Assembly (NCBI GenBank): GCA_947380915.1 | Contig: CANCSY010000212.1 | Coordinates: forward strand, 1 to 5,750 | Reading direction: 5' to 3' | Length of the DNA stretch: 5,750 bases | Origin: Beijerinckiaceae bacterium | GTDB lineage: Bacteria > Pseudomonadota > Alphaproteobacteria > Rhizobiales > Beijerinckiaceae | Part shown: positions 1-5,750 of the stretch, piece by piece | Position numbering within the stretch: position 1 is the first letter of the stretch | How the letters are laid out: each line of letters starts with the position of its first letter | Translations under genes and position numbers: made by a program | Notes under the pieces: generated by a model | What the model was told of the DNA's origin: nothing | Database searches by the model: none | The model's input: the letters and a program-made list of their open reading frames with translations, nothing else

Positions 1-182
1 CGGATGAACTGGAACAGCTTGGTGCAGAACAGGCGCACCGCGCCCGTGGGCAGGCGATCCGTGCGGTAATTGTATTTCTGGTCCTGCCGGATCGACTGGA
101 AATAGGCGCGGAAGATGAAATTCGACCCGTCCACGAGAAAGACATGGTCGCCGGGCTGAACATTGCGATGGGTGAGGCTCAT
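1..182 (-). CDS. polA: DNA polymerase I, N-terminal fragment (cut by window edge)
   Basis: This is the start of DNA polymerase I, the cytoplasmic enzyme that removes RNA primers and fills gaps in replication and repair. Only the first 60 codons are present, covering the beginning of the 5'-3' exonuclease domain. Residues 14-27 read VFLVDGSNFIFRAY, the strongly conserved opening of the family; Asp18 corresponds to the metal-binding aspartate of the VDGS motif. LPTGAV at 44-49 is the next conserved block. The segment between RAY and PTGA is 17 residues, against 12 in the E. coli enzyme as I recall it. The ATG at 182 is the only credible start: the frame has a stop about 80 bases upstream and no ATG or GTG between. 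No clear Shine-Dalgarno sequence precedes it. A free-standing 5'-3' exonuclease cannot be excluded because the polymerase part is outside the window, but polA is far more likely. Confidence 0.85.
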   Translation of the reverse strand, partial: MSLTHRNVQPGDHVFLVDGSNFIFRAYFQSIRQDQKYNYRTDRLPTGAVRLFCTKLFQFI

Positions 183-268
183 GGGATCCGCGTCTGGCTC
201 GAAAACAGAGCCGGACCTTAATCCGCCGCGCGCGCGAGCGCCATGCCCTTGGCCTGTTGTCCGTCACC

Positions 269-1798
269 TCATGCCCTGGCTTGGCGCTGCTGCGGTAAGG
301 CGGGCAAGGGCCGGGGCCGGTTGATCCAGACAAAGAAGATGGCCGCGGCCGCCGCATAGGCCCAGTAATTTTCTTCCGTAATCGCAGCGGCGCAGGCCAC
401 CGCCCAGCAAACCGCCAGGATATTCTCCTTCAGGGAAACGATCTTGGGCGCATTGTGGCGGCTTGCGGAATTCTCCCGCCTCGCGGGGGCGGGATGCCAG
501 ATATTGATCAGGGCCGTGGAGATGCAAGCGGCGATGGCGAAGATGACCGTCAGCAGGGCGTCCCGGAGCTCGAACAAGCACAGGCCCAGCGCTGGCCCCA
601 GCAGGATGAGGCCGAGCGGCAGGGCGATGGCTTCCAGCTTGCTGCGCAGGATCTGGTCCGCTGTCACAGGGGCGGTTGTCATGAAGTCCGGGGCGTCCTC
701 GCTCAGGACGGTTAGCCAGGCCATGATCCCCGCCAGATGGGACAGGACCATGATGAGCAGCGGCGCCACAAGAAGCGACAGGGATGCATCGTCCTGGCTG
801 ATCCAGATCACGATGCAGATGGGGGCGAGATAGAGACCTTGCAGCAGGGCCCGCGAGAACAGCCAGGGGTCGCGACCCAGCAGTTTCAATTCCTTGCGGC
901 GCAAGGCGGCGCCCGCGCCGGGGCGAAAGGGTTTTTCCGGTTTTTCGCGCGCCACAATCTGCCGGGCGGCCAGCCCTCCCGACCGGATCGCGCTTCTGAG
1001 GAAAGTCGGTCCCAATCTTATGACCGCCAGAACAAAGGCCAGAGATCCCAGGCTTATCCAGAGCAGAAGGGAGCGGAGGTCTCCTGCAATCCCATGGACC
1101 GGCGCCAGTATGAGCCAGTCCATGAAGTCCGGCGCCAGAGGCATGCCCCTGATCAGGGCCGAAGTGGGCCGTTCGGGGCTTGAGAGCAGGTATGCCAATT
1201 GTCCGCCCAGGATCAGAGCCGAGGCGAGAAAAGCCGCAGTGATCTGCGCCGCCATGCGCGTGCGCCGTGGCCCAAGCAATTTGAATAGCCCGATCGTGAT
1301 GGCGAGCCCGCTGGCGCTGGCCAGCATGCCCGATGCAAGGGTCGCCGGATAGATGGCGAGCCATGACCAGCCCATTCTGTAGGCGATCATATCGGCCATG
1401 GGAAAGACGAAGGCCCCCACCACCAGAATGATTTCAAGGGTCACTGCAATCGCATGGGCGCCGACCACGGCGCGCGGCGACATGGGTGATGAAAGCAGCA
1501 GGTCGAGATCGCCGCGCGAATAGAGGAGGCGCGTGAAATGAGAGATGGCCTGGGAGACCTGCCACAACAGGATGAACAGGACCGCGCCACCGAGGATCGA
1601 CTGCTGCATGTCGACCGGCTTGTAGGCGAAAATGGTCGCGCTTGGCCCTGAAATCAGATGCATGAAAGCGACGCCAAGGGCGATGATCCCCGCCATTTTC
1701 GCAAAGGAGCGACCTGCGAAATGGCCGGAAAACCTCCGCCAGCTCAGGCGCAGGTCATGGCGCACAAGCCATGGGAAGGAAGCGGGGCGCATGGTCAT
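269..1798 (-). CDS. ABC exporter permease, about 12 membrane spans, substrate unknown
   Basis: A 509-residue integral membrane protein, taken to be the permease partner of the ATPase encoded just upstream. Hydrophobic stretches lie near residues 35-51, 67-88, 111-132, 146-172, 186-206, 244-260, 318-334, 340-362, 390-410, 414-433, 460-473 and 479-492, giving 11 or 12 spans. The protein looks like two similar halves. A basic N-terminal stretch (RHDLRL, 13-18) is echoed by RRKELKLLGRDP (300-311), and DLDLLLSSPMSPRAV (97-111) is echoed by DFMTTAPVTADQILRSK (371-387). The start at 1798 overlaps the ATPase stop as ATGA, which decides it over an in-frame ATG 102 bases upstream inside the ATPase gene; an ATG at 1792 is also possible. 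Length and layout fit the large ABC-2-type exporter permeases. The family is inferred from layout and partner, and no substrate can be named. Confidence 0.75.
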   Translation of the reverse strand: MTMRPASFPWLVRHDLRLSWRRFSGHFAGRSFAKMAGIIALGVAFMHLISGPSATIFAYKPVDMQQSILGGAVLFILLWQVSQAISHFTRLLYSRGDLDLLLSSPMSPRAVVGAHAIAVTLEIILVVGAFVFPMADMIAYRMGWSWLAIYPATLASGMLASASGLAITIGLFKLLGPRRTRMAAQITAAFLASALILGGQLAYLLSSPERPTSALIRGMPLAPDFMDWLILAPVHGIAGDLRSLLLWISLGSLAFVLAVIRLGPTFLRSAIRSGGLAARQIVAREKPEKPFRPGAGAALRRKELKLLGRDPWLFSRALLQGLYLAPICIVIWISQDDASLSLLVAPLLIMVLSHLAGIMAWLTVLSEDAPDFMTTAPVTADQILRSKLEAIALPLGLILLGPALGLCLFELRDALLTVIFAIAACISTALINIWHPAPARRENSASRHNAPKIVSLKENILAVCWAVACAAAITEENYWAYAAAAAIFFVWINRPRPLPALPQQRQARA

Positions 1799-2556
1799 GG
1801 CGCGGCCGACCGGCTGGTGAGGTCGAGGAACACGTCTTCGAGCGAGTCTCCCGTCCGACCGGTGCGGGCGCGCAGTTCCTCGAGGGTGCCTTCGGCGCAC
1901 AGTCGCCCGGCGTTGATGATGCCGATCCGGTCCGCCAGCCGCTCCGCCACTTCCAGAATATGGGTGGTCAGGATGATCGCCCGTCCCGTCCGGGCGCGGG
2001 CCGTCAACAGGTCCTTGACCTGCCGGGCGATGGCGGCGTCCAGCCCGGTGAGCGGCTCGTCAAGCAGCAGCAGCATGGGATCGTGAATGAGCGCCCCCGC
2101 CAGCGCCACTTTCTGCTTCATGCCACGCGAGAAGCCTTCGCAGCGGGCGTGGCGATGGGGCCAGAGCTCCAGCACTTCAAGCAGCTCGCGCGCCCGGGTC
2201 ATGGCGACGCCCGGCGCCACGCCCCACAGACCCGCGACAAATTCCAGATATTCCAACGGATCGAGCTTGTCGTAGAGGGCGGGTTCGTCGGGCAGCCAGG
2301 CGGTGATGCGCTTGGACGCCGTTGGATCCTTCAGCACATCGAGCCCATAGACCTCGATGGCGCCGGAGTCCGGCAGCATGAGGCCGGCCGTCATGCGGAT
2401 GGTGGTCGTCTTGCCGGCGCCATTGGGGCCAAGCAAGGCGTAGAATTCGCCGGGTTGAACGGTCAGGTCGAGCTGATCGACAGCGACTTTGCCATCAAAG
2501 CTCTTGCAAAGCCCCCGAATGGCCAGCGCGGGAGGGAACACAGAAGAAGGACGCAT
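1795..2556 (-). CDS. ABC transporter ATP-binding protein (exporter type)
   Basis: A 253-residue cytoplasmic ATPase that would power the adjoining permease. All nucleotide-binding motifs are visible: Walker A GPNGAGKT (43-50), a signature FSRGMKQ (142-148) in place of LSGGQ, Walker B LLLLDEP (162-168) with catalytic Glu167, the D-loop GLD (171-173) and switch His199 in TTH. At the Q-loop the glutamine is replaced: the text reads WLPDEPALYDKL from 87, with Asp90 where PQ is usual. The C-terminal tail with SLEDVFLDLT is typical of ABC-2 exporter ATPases of the CcmA/EcsA kind. ATG at 2556 is chosen; a GTG at 2559 directly before it is equally in frame. The Shine-Dalgarno sequence is poor. The gene follows folC after 65 bases and overlaps the permease by 4 bases (1795-1798), implying coupled translation. 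The ATPase assignment is secure; the substrate is unknown. Confidence 0.9.
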   Translation of the reverse strand: MRPSSVFPPALAIRGLCKSFDGKVAVDQLDLTVQPGEFYALLGPNGAGKTTTIRMTAGLMLPDSGAIEVYGLDVLKDPTASKRITAWLPDEPALYDKLDPLEYLEFVAGLWGVAPGVAMTRARELLEVLELWPHRHARCEGFSRGMKQKVALAGALIHDPMLLLLDEPLTGLDAAIARQVKDLLTARARTGRAIILTTHILEVAERLADRIGIINAGRLCAEGTLEELRARTGRTGDSLEDVFLDLTSRSAAP

Positions 2557-2621
2557 CACGAAAACTCGTCAAGTTGCAATGACTTTAACTTAAGCGAGAC
2601 TTTGGTGTTATGCACCTGTTT
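2557..2621 (-). promoter_or_regulatory. AT-richer gap between folC and the ABC exporter genes, possible promoter
   Basis: This is the largest gap inside the main gene run and is clearly richer in A and T than the genes around it, as expected of a promoter region. It carries TTAA twice, one base apart (2585-2593). I see no hexamer pair good enough to fix a promoter. A small GGTG/CACC stem (2604-2616) lacks a T-tract on the minus strand, so there is no good folC terminator. The exporter may have its own promoter here or may be read through from folC. Confidence 0.3.
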
Positions 2622-3926
2622 TCAGACGGGCGGCGCATCATTTTGCGCAAGCACCTGCCCGGCCAGATAAAGCGAGCCGGTGATGAGGATGCGAGGCGGC
2701 TTGTCCCAGGCCTGCGCTGCGATCAGCGCGAGGGCCTCTGCGACGCTCCCGGCGCAGTCAGCGGCGAGCCCCACCCGGGTGGCGGCCTCCGCCACTTCCT
2801 GCGGCGCCCGTCCGGCATGTTCGCCAGGAATCGGAACCGCATGAACACGTCGCGCCAGACCGCCGAAGGCTGCAAGGAAACCTGCGGTATCCTTGGTCGC
2901 CAGGGTGCCGCAGATGATGACGAGAGGCCGCGGCGCCTGCGCTTCAAGATCGGCCATGGCCTCGGCCAGCACCCGCCCGCCCGCAACATTATGCCCGCCA
3001 TCAAGCCAGACTTCCGCCCCTTGCGGGGCAAGCGCCACAAGCGGGCCGGGCGTCAGGCGCTGCAGGCGCGCGGGCCAGTCCACCCGCAGCATCCCCGCCT
3101 CGAAGGCTGAATCCGGCAGGCCGGAATCGAACTGGCGCAGGGCGGCGATGGCGGTGGCGGCGTTCTGGATCTGATGGCGGCCCATGAGGCGGGGCAGGGG
3201 CAGATCAAGCAGCCCCGCCTCATCCTGATAGACAAGTCGCCCCCGTTCTTCGCGACCGGTGAAATCCTGCGCGCCGATCAGGATGGGGGCGCGCAGCTTC
3301 TCGGCCTGCCGCTCGATCACGGCGCAGGCCTCGTCCTCCTGCGCGGCGACCACCACGGGAATGCACGGCTTGATGATGCCCGCCTTCTCGAAGGCGATGG
3401 CGGCCAAGGTGGAGCCCAGGAATTCCGGATGGTCGATGGAGACCGGCGTGATGACGCAGAGGGCTGGATTCGGGACCACATTGGTGGCGTCGAAGCGCCC
3501 GCCCAGGCCCACTTCCAGCAGCAGCACATCGGCAGGGGTCTCGGCGAAGAGCTTGAAGGCGACGGCGGTGGTCATTTCGAAGAGGGTGATCGGGGCGCCC
3601 GCGTTGACCCGCTCGCAGTCCTGCAAAGCCACTGTCAGCCGCGCCTCGTCCACAAGCTGTCCGGCGAGGCGGATGCGCTCGTGGAAGCGCACCAGATGAG
3701 GCGAGGTATAGACATGGACCTTGCGACCGGCCGCTTCCAGCACGGCGCGCATGAAGGCGACCGTGGAGCCCTTGCCATTGGTGCCCGCCACATGGATCAC
3801 GGGGGGCAGATGCAGGTGCGGATCGCCTAGCAAAGCCAGCAAGTTTTCGAGCCGTCCAAGGGACAGATCGATCTTCAGGGGATGCAGCGCCAGCATCCGC
3901 TCCAGAATCAGATCGGACCCGGTCAT
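2622..3926 (-). CDS. folC: Bifunctional folylpolyglutamate synthase / dihydrofolate synthase
   Basis: A 434-residue cytoplasmic ligase that joins glutamate to dihydropteroate and adds further glutamates to folates, using ATP. It belongs to the Mur ligase superfamily. Visible motifs in order: HPLKIDLSLGR (15-25), the ATP-binding loop GTNGKGST (48-55), YTSPHLVRFHERI (73-85), EVGLGGRFDATN (138-149), DH at 165-166, EKAGIIK (180-186) whose first lysine is carbamylated in studied members, GRHQIQNAATA (249-259), WPARLQ (284-289) and, in the C-terminal domain, LDGGHN (308-313), where many relatives have GAHN. GSLYLAG lies near the C-terminus. Length is normal for the family. The ATG at 3926 lies 9 bases after the accD stop; AGGG overlapping that stop may serve as ribosome binding site. 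Folate synthase activity versus the folylpolyglutamate activity alone cannot be separated by sequence, but bacterial FolC usually has both. Confidence 0.95.
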   Translation of the reverse strand: MTGSDLILERMLALHPLKIDLSLGRLENLLALLGDPHLHLPPVIHVAGTNGKGSTVAFMRAVLEAAGRKVHVYTSPHLVRFHERIRLAGQLVDEARLTVALQDCERVNAGAPITLFEMTTAVAFKLFAETPADVLLLEVGLGGRFDATNVVPNPALCVITPVSIDHPEFLGSTLAAIAFEKAGIIKPCIPVVVAAQEDEACAVIERQAEKLRAPILIGAQDFTGREERGRLVYQDEAGLLDLPLPRLMGRHQIQNAATAIAALRQFDSGLPDSAFEAGMLRVDWPARLQRLTPGPLVALAPQGAEVWLDGGHNVAGGRVLAEAMADLEAQAPRPLVIICGTLATKDTAGFLAAFGGLARRVHAVPIPGEHAGRAPQEVAEAATRVGLAADCAGSVAEALALIAAQAWDKPPRILITGSLYLAGQVLAQNDAPPV

Positions 3927-3935
3927 GGACAGGCC

Positions 3936-4832
3936 CTAGGACGCCGGGGGCGTGTTGGTGAGCAGGCTGCACAGGCGCGCCAGGGTGGCGCGCATGTCCG
4001 TGCGGGGCACGACCATGTCGACCATGCCGTGCTCTTTCAGATATTCCGCCCGCTGGAAGCCCTCGGGCAGGCGCTCGCGGATGGTCTGCTCGATCACCCG
4101 CGCGCCAGCAAAGCCGATCACGGCGCCGGGCTCGGCGATATGGATGTCGCCCAGCATCGCGTAGGAGGCGGTGACGCCGCCGGTGGTGGGATTGGTGAGG
4201 ACCACGATATAGGGCAGCCGCGCCGCCCGCAGACGCTGCACCGCCACGGTCGTGCGCGGCATCTGCATGAGAGAGAACATGCCCTCCTGCATGCGCGCCC
4301 CGCCTGACGCAGTGAACATGATGAAGGGCGACCGGCGCCTCACCGCCTCGGTCATGCCTGAAATGATGGCCTCGCCTGCGGCCATGCCCAGCGAACCGCC
4401 CATGAATTCGAAATCCTGCACGGCGGCGACGACCTGCTTGCCCTCGAGAGCGCCAGCGGCGAGCTTCACGGCGTCGGGATGATTGGTCTTGGAGCGATAT
4501 TCCTTCAGCCGGTCCGTATAGCGCTTCACGTCACGGAACTTGAGGGGATCGAGCGGGACCTCGGGGGTGGCGATCATGTCGTAGCGCCCGGCGTCGAAGA
4601 GCGTGTCGAGACGCATCTTGGCGGGCATGCGCATGTGGTGGCCAGAACTGGGCACAACGAAGAGATTGGCCTCGAGATCCTTGTGGAAGACCAGCTCGCC
4701 GCTCTCGGGGCACTTTACCCAGAGATTTTCCGGCGTCTCCCGCTTCAGGAAGGAGCGGATCTTCGGCGGGACGACATTCGACATCCAGTTCATGGCGAAG
4801 CCCTGGCCGGACTCGTTGTCAGCTTCGCTCAT
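3936..4832 (-). CDS. accD: Acetyl-CoA carboxylase, carboxyltransferase subunit beta
   Basis: With AccA this subunit forms the carboxyltransferase that moves the carboxyl group from biotin to acetyl-CoA, giving malonyl-CoA for fatty acid synthesis. The crotonase-fold core is clear: [12 protein letters not shown] (143-154), SGGARMQEG (176-184), [15 protein letters not shown] (215-229) and, near the end, the conserved stretch [16 protein letters not shown]. The N-terminal zinc-ribbon region is present in outline but lacks its metal ligands: the four cysteine positions of the E. coli protein align with Cys41, Ser44, Val60 and Ser63. Such loss is familiar to me in alphaproteobacterial AccD. Length, 298 residues, is normal. 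ATG at 4832 shares its A with the trpA stop (TGATG). A GTG at 4835 is in frame, and the ATG at 4793, starting MNW as many AccD proteins do and preceded by AGGG, is a serious alternative start. Confidence 0.95.
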   Translation of the reverse strand: MSEADNESGQGFAMNWMSNVVPPKIRSFLKRETPENLWVKCPESGELVFHKDLEANLFVVPSSGHHMRMPAKMRLDTLFDAGRYDMIATPEVPLDPLKFRDVKRYTDRLKEYRSKTNHPDAVKLAAGALEGKQVVAAVQDFEFMGGSLGMAAGEAIISGMTEAVRRRSPFIMFTASGGARMQEGMFSLMQMPRTTVAVQRLRAARLPYIVVLTNPTTGGVTASYAMLGDIHIAEPGAVIGFAGARVIEQTIRERLPEGFQRAEYLKEHGMVDMVVPRTDMRATLARLCSLLTNTPPAS

Positions 4833-5668
4833 CACGCCACCGCCTTGCGCGCCGCGCGAATGCCGCCCGCGATTTCGGAAACCAGACCGGTGACGGCCGC
4901 CACCGTGTCCATCGTGGCGCGGTCCTGCGAGTCCAGCGAGCGCTTGAGCACATCAATGAGGGCGGAGCCGACCACGACGCCATCCGCATGAGCGGCGATG
5001 GCTTCGGCGTTGGCGGCGGTCTTCACCCCGAAGCCCACGGCCACCGGCAGGTCCGTATGGCCCTTGATCCGCCGCACGGCCTCGGACACCTGCGAATAAT
5101 CGGCGATGGCCGCGCCGGTGACGCCATTGAGGGCGACGTAGTAGACGAAGCCCGACGTATTGGTCAGCACCTTGGGCAGGCGTCTGTCGTCGGTGGTGGG
5201 GGTGGCTAGTCGGATGAAGTTCACGCCCGCTTCAAGCGCCGGGATGCAGAGCTCGGCATCCTCCTCCGGCGGCAAATCGACCACGATCAGACCATCGACG
5301 CCAGCGGCCTTGGCGTCTGCCAAAAAGCGTTCGACGCCATAGACATAGATGGGGTTGTAATAACCCATCAGCACGATCGGCGTATGGTCGTTGTTGGCGC
5401 GGAAGGCCTTGATGACGCCCAGAGTCTTCAGCATGGACCCGCCCGCCTTTAGCGCGCGCAGGCCCGCCGCCTGAACCGAGGGGCCGTCCGCCATGGGATC
5501 GGTGAAGGGCATGCCGATCTCGATGACATCGGCTCCCGCGCCCGGCAGGGCCTCGATCAGCTGCAAGGATGTGTCGAGGTCTGGATCCCCGCACATGAGA
5601 AAGGTCACGAGGGCCGCGCGGCCTTCGGTCCGGAGTTCGCCGAAGCGTTTGTCGATGCGAGTTGTCAT
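4832..5668 (-). CDS. trpA: Tryptophan synthase alpha chain
   Basis: This subunit cleaves indole-3-glycerol phosphate to indole and glyceraldehyde 3-phosphate; indole then passes through a tunnel to TrpB in the alpha2-beta2 complex. The TIM-barrel protein is 278 residues, a little longer than the E. coli chain. The two catalytic acids are in place: Glu50 in [11 protein letters not shown] and Asp61 in MADGP, matching Glu49 and Asp60 of the Salmonella enzyme. [12 protein letters not shown] (100-111), VDLPPEE (130-136), NGVTGA (181-186), and the phosphate-binding loops GFGVKT (212-217) and DGVVVGSA (229-236) follow in the usual order. The ATG at 5668 is chosen because residues from it align with the family start and no other start codon lies upstream in frame before the terminator. 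No Shine-Dalgarno sequence is visible. The stop overlaps the accD start. TrpB is expected nearby but is not in the window. Confidence 0.97.
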   Translation of the reverse strand: MTTRIDKRFGELRTEGRAALVTFLMCGDPDLDTSLQLIEALPGAGADVIEIGMPFTDPMADGPSVQAAGLRALKAGGSMLKTLGVIKAFRANNDHTPIVLMGYYNPIYVYGVERFLADAKAAGVDGLIVVDLPPEEDAELCIPALEAGVNFIRLATPTTDDRRLPKVLTNTSGFVYYVALNGVTGAAIADYSQVSEAVRRIKGHTDLPVAVGFGVKTAANAEAIAAHADGVVVGSALIDVLKRSLDSQDRATMDTVAAVTGLVSEIAGGIRAARKAVA

Positions 5669-5681
5669 GGTGGACTTGCCG

Positions 5682-5711
5682 ATAGCACGGAAGCGCGCCG
5701 CGAGAAAGCAA
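5682..5711 (-). promoter_or_regulatory. Weak candidate promoter for trpA
   Basis: On the minus strand TTGCTT (5706-5711) and TGCTAT (5682-5687) are 18 bases apart and could act as -35 and -10 elements. Each matches only three of six consensus bases. The site is proposed because trpA follows a strong terminator by only 44 bases, so any private promoter must lie here or overlap the terminator. It would give a very short leader, in keeping with the lack of a ribosome binding site. Read-through from upstream is the alternative. Confidence 0.2.
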
Positions 5712-5734
5712 AAGGCCGGGCGTGAGCCCGGCCT
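5705..5734 (-). terminator. Intrinsic transcription terminator upstream of trpA
   Basis: A perfect 9-base-pair stem (5713-5721 with 5726-5734), rich in G and C, closes a four-base loop. On the minus strand it runs straight into TTTTGCTTTC, a usable though interrupted U-tract. In the plus direction the nearest T-run is seven bases away, so the signal works mainly on the minus strand. It should end transcription of a gene lying beyond the right edge. Its position directly before trpA also allows a role as an attenuator. Confidence 0.75.
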
Positions 5735-5750
5735 GTGACAATTTTCGGGT

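Noticed and set aside
194..214. Inverted repeat GGCTC/GAGCC in the polA leader
   Set aside because: On the transcribed strand only five pairs are continuous and no U-tract follows. It is too weak to call a terminator or regulatory hairpin.
222..237. Alternating CG run in the gap before polA, possible Z-DNA
   Set aside because: Short runs like this are expected in a GC-rich genome and nothing around it supports a function.
264..1364. Long open frame of 366 codons overlapping the permease on the same strand in another frame
   Set aside because: Its translation is rich in Pro, Gly, Arg and His with no motif, typical of a GC-rich shadow. The overlapping frame has membrane spans and a coupled start.
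2585..2593. TTAA-C-TTAA resembling part of a CtrA binding site
   Set aside because: The CtrA consensus needs seven bases between the two TTAA halves. One base does not fit, and AT-rich gaps give such pairs by chance.
2604..2622. Small hairpin GGTG/CACC followed by TGTTTT on the plus strand
   Set aside because: The stem is only 4 base pairs, the T-run is short and no plus-strand gene ends there. On the minus strand there is no T-tract after it.
1771..2670. Plus-strand open frame of 299 codons across the ATPase gene and the folC gap
   Set aside because: It is antisense to a gene with all ABC motifs intact, has no recognisable domain and lacks a plausible start context. It is a high-GC shadow.
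3220..3972. Minus-strand frame of 250 codons overlapping folC and the end of accD
   Set aside because: It is an out-of-frame reading of folC with no motifs; folC itself is complete and unbroken.

Overview
The window reads as a GC-rich alphaproteobacterial chromosome segment. The evidence is the gene order trpA-accD-folC, an AccD that has lost most of its zinc-finger cysteines (a trait I associate with this class), and the wording of the TrpA, FolC and AccD motifs. I cannot place it below class; something near Caulobacterales/Hyphomonadaceae or Rhodobacterales is a guess. All six supported genes lie on the minus strand, so the window reads right to left. The plus-strand reading frames are shadows of these genes.

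Right edge (5669-5750): a strong intrinsic terminator points along the minus strand and stands between whatever lies beyond the window and trpA. Then come trpA (tryptophan synthase alpha), accD (acetyl-CoA carboxylase carboxyltransferase beta) and folC (folylpolyglutamate/dihydrofolate synthase). trpA and accD overlap at their stop and start codons, and accD and folC are 9 bases apart. This is a compact housekeeping transcription unit covering tryptophan, fatty acid and folate synthesis.

Middle (269-2621): after an AT-richer gap of about 65 bases comes a two-gene ABC exporter. The ATPase and its many-spanning membrane permease overlap by ATGA and are surely made together. The substrate cannot be told from sequence. 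The permease looks like a tandem duplication of a half unit.

Left edge (1-182): the first 60 codons of polA (DNA polymerase I), cut by the window edge and separated from the permease by 86 bases with no convincing terminator or promoter.

No RNA gene, mobile element, CRISPR array, prophage or integration scar is visible. No stretch over 300 bases lacks a gene. I found no undescribed system. The points most worth a second look are the terminator just ahead of trpA, the duplicated permease with its ATPase carrying an altered Q-loop, and a longer loop in the PolA exonuclease start.
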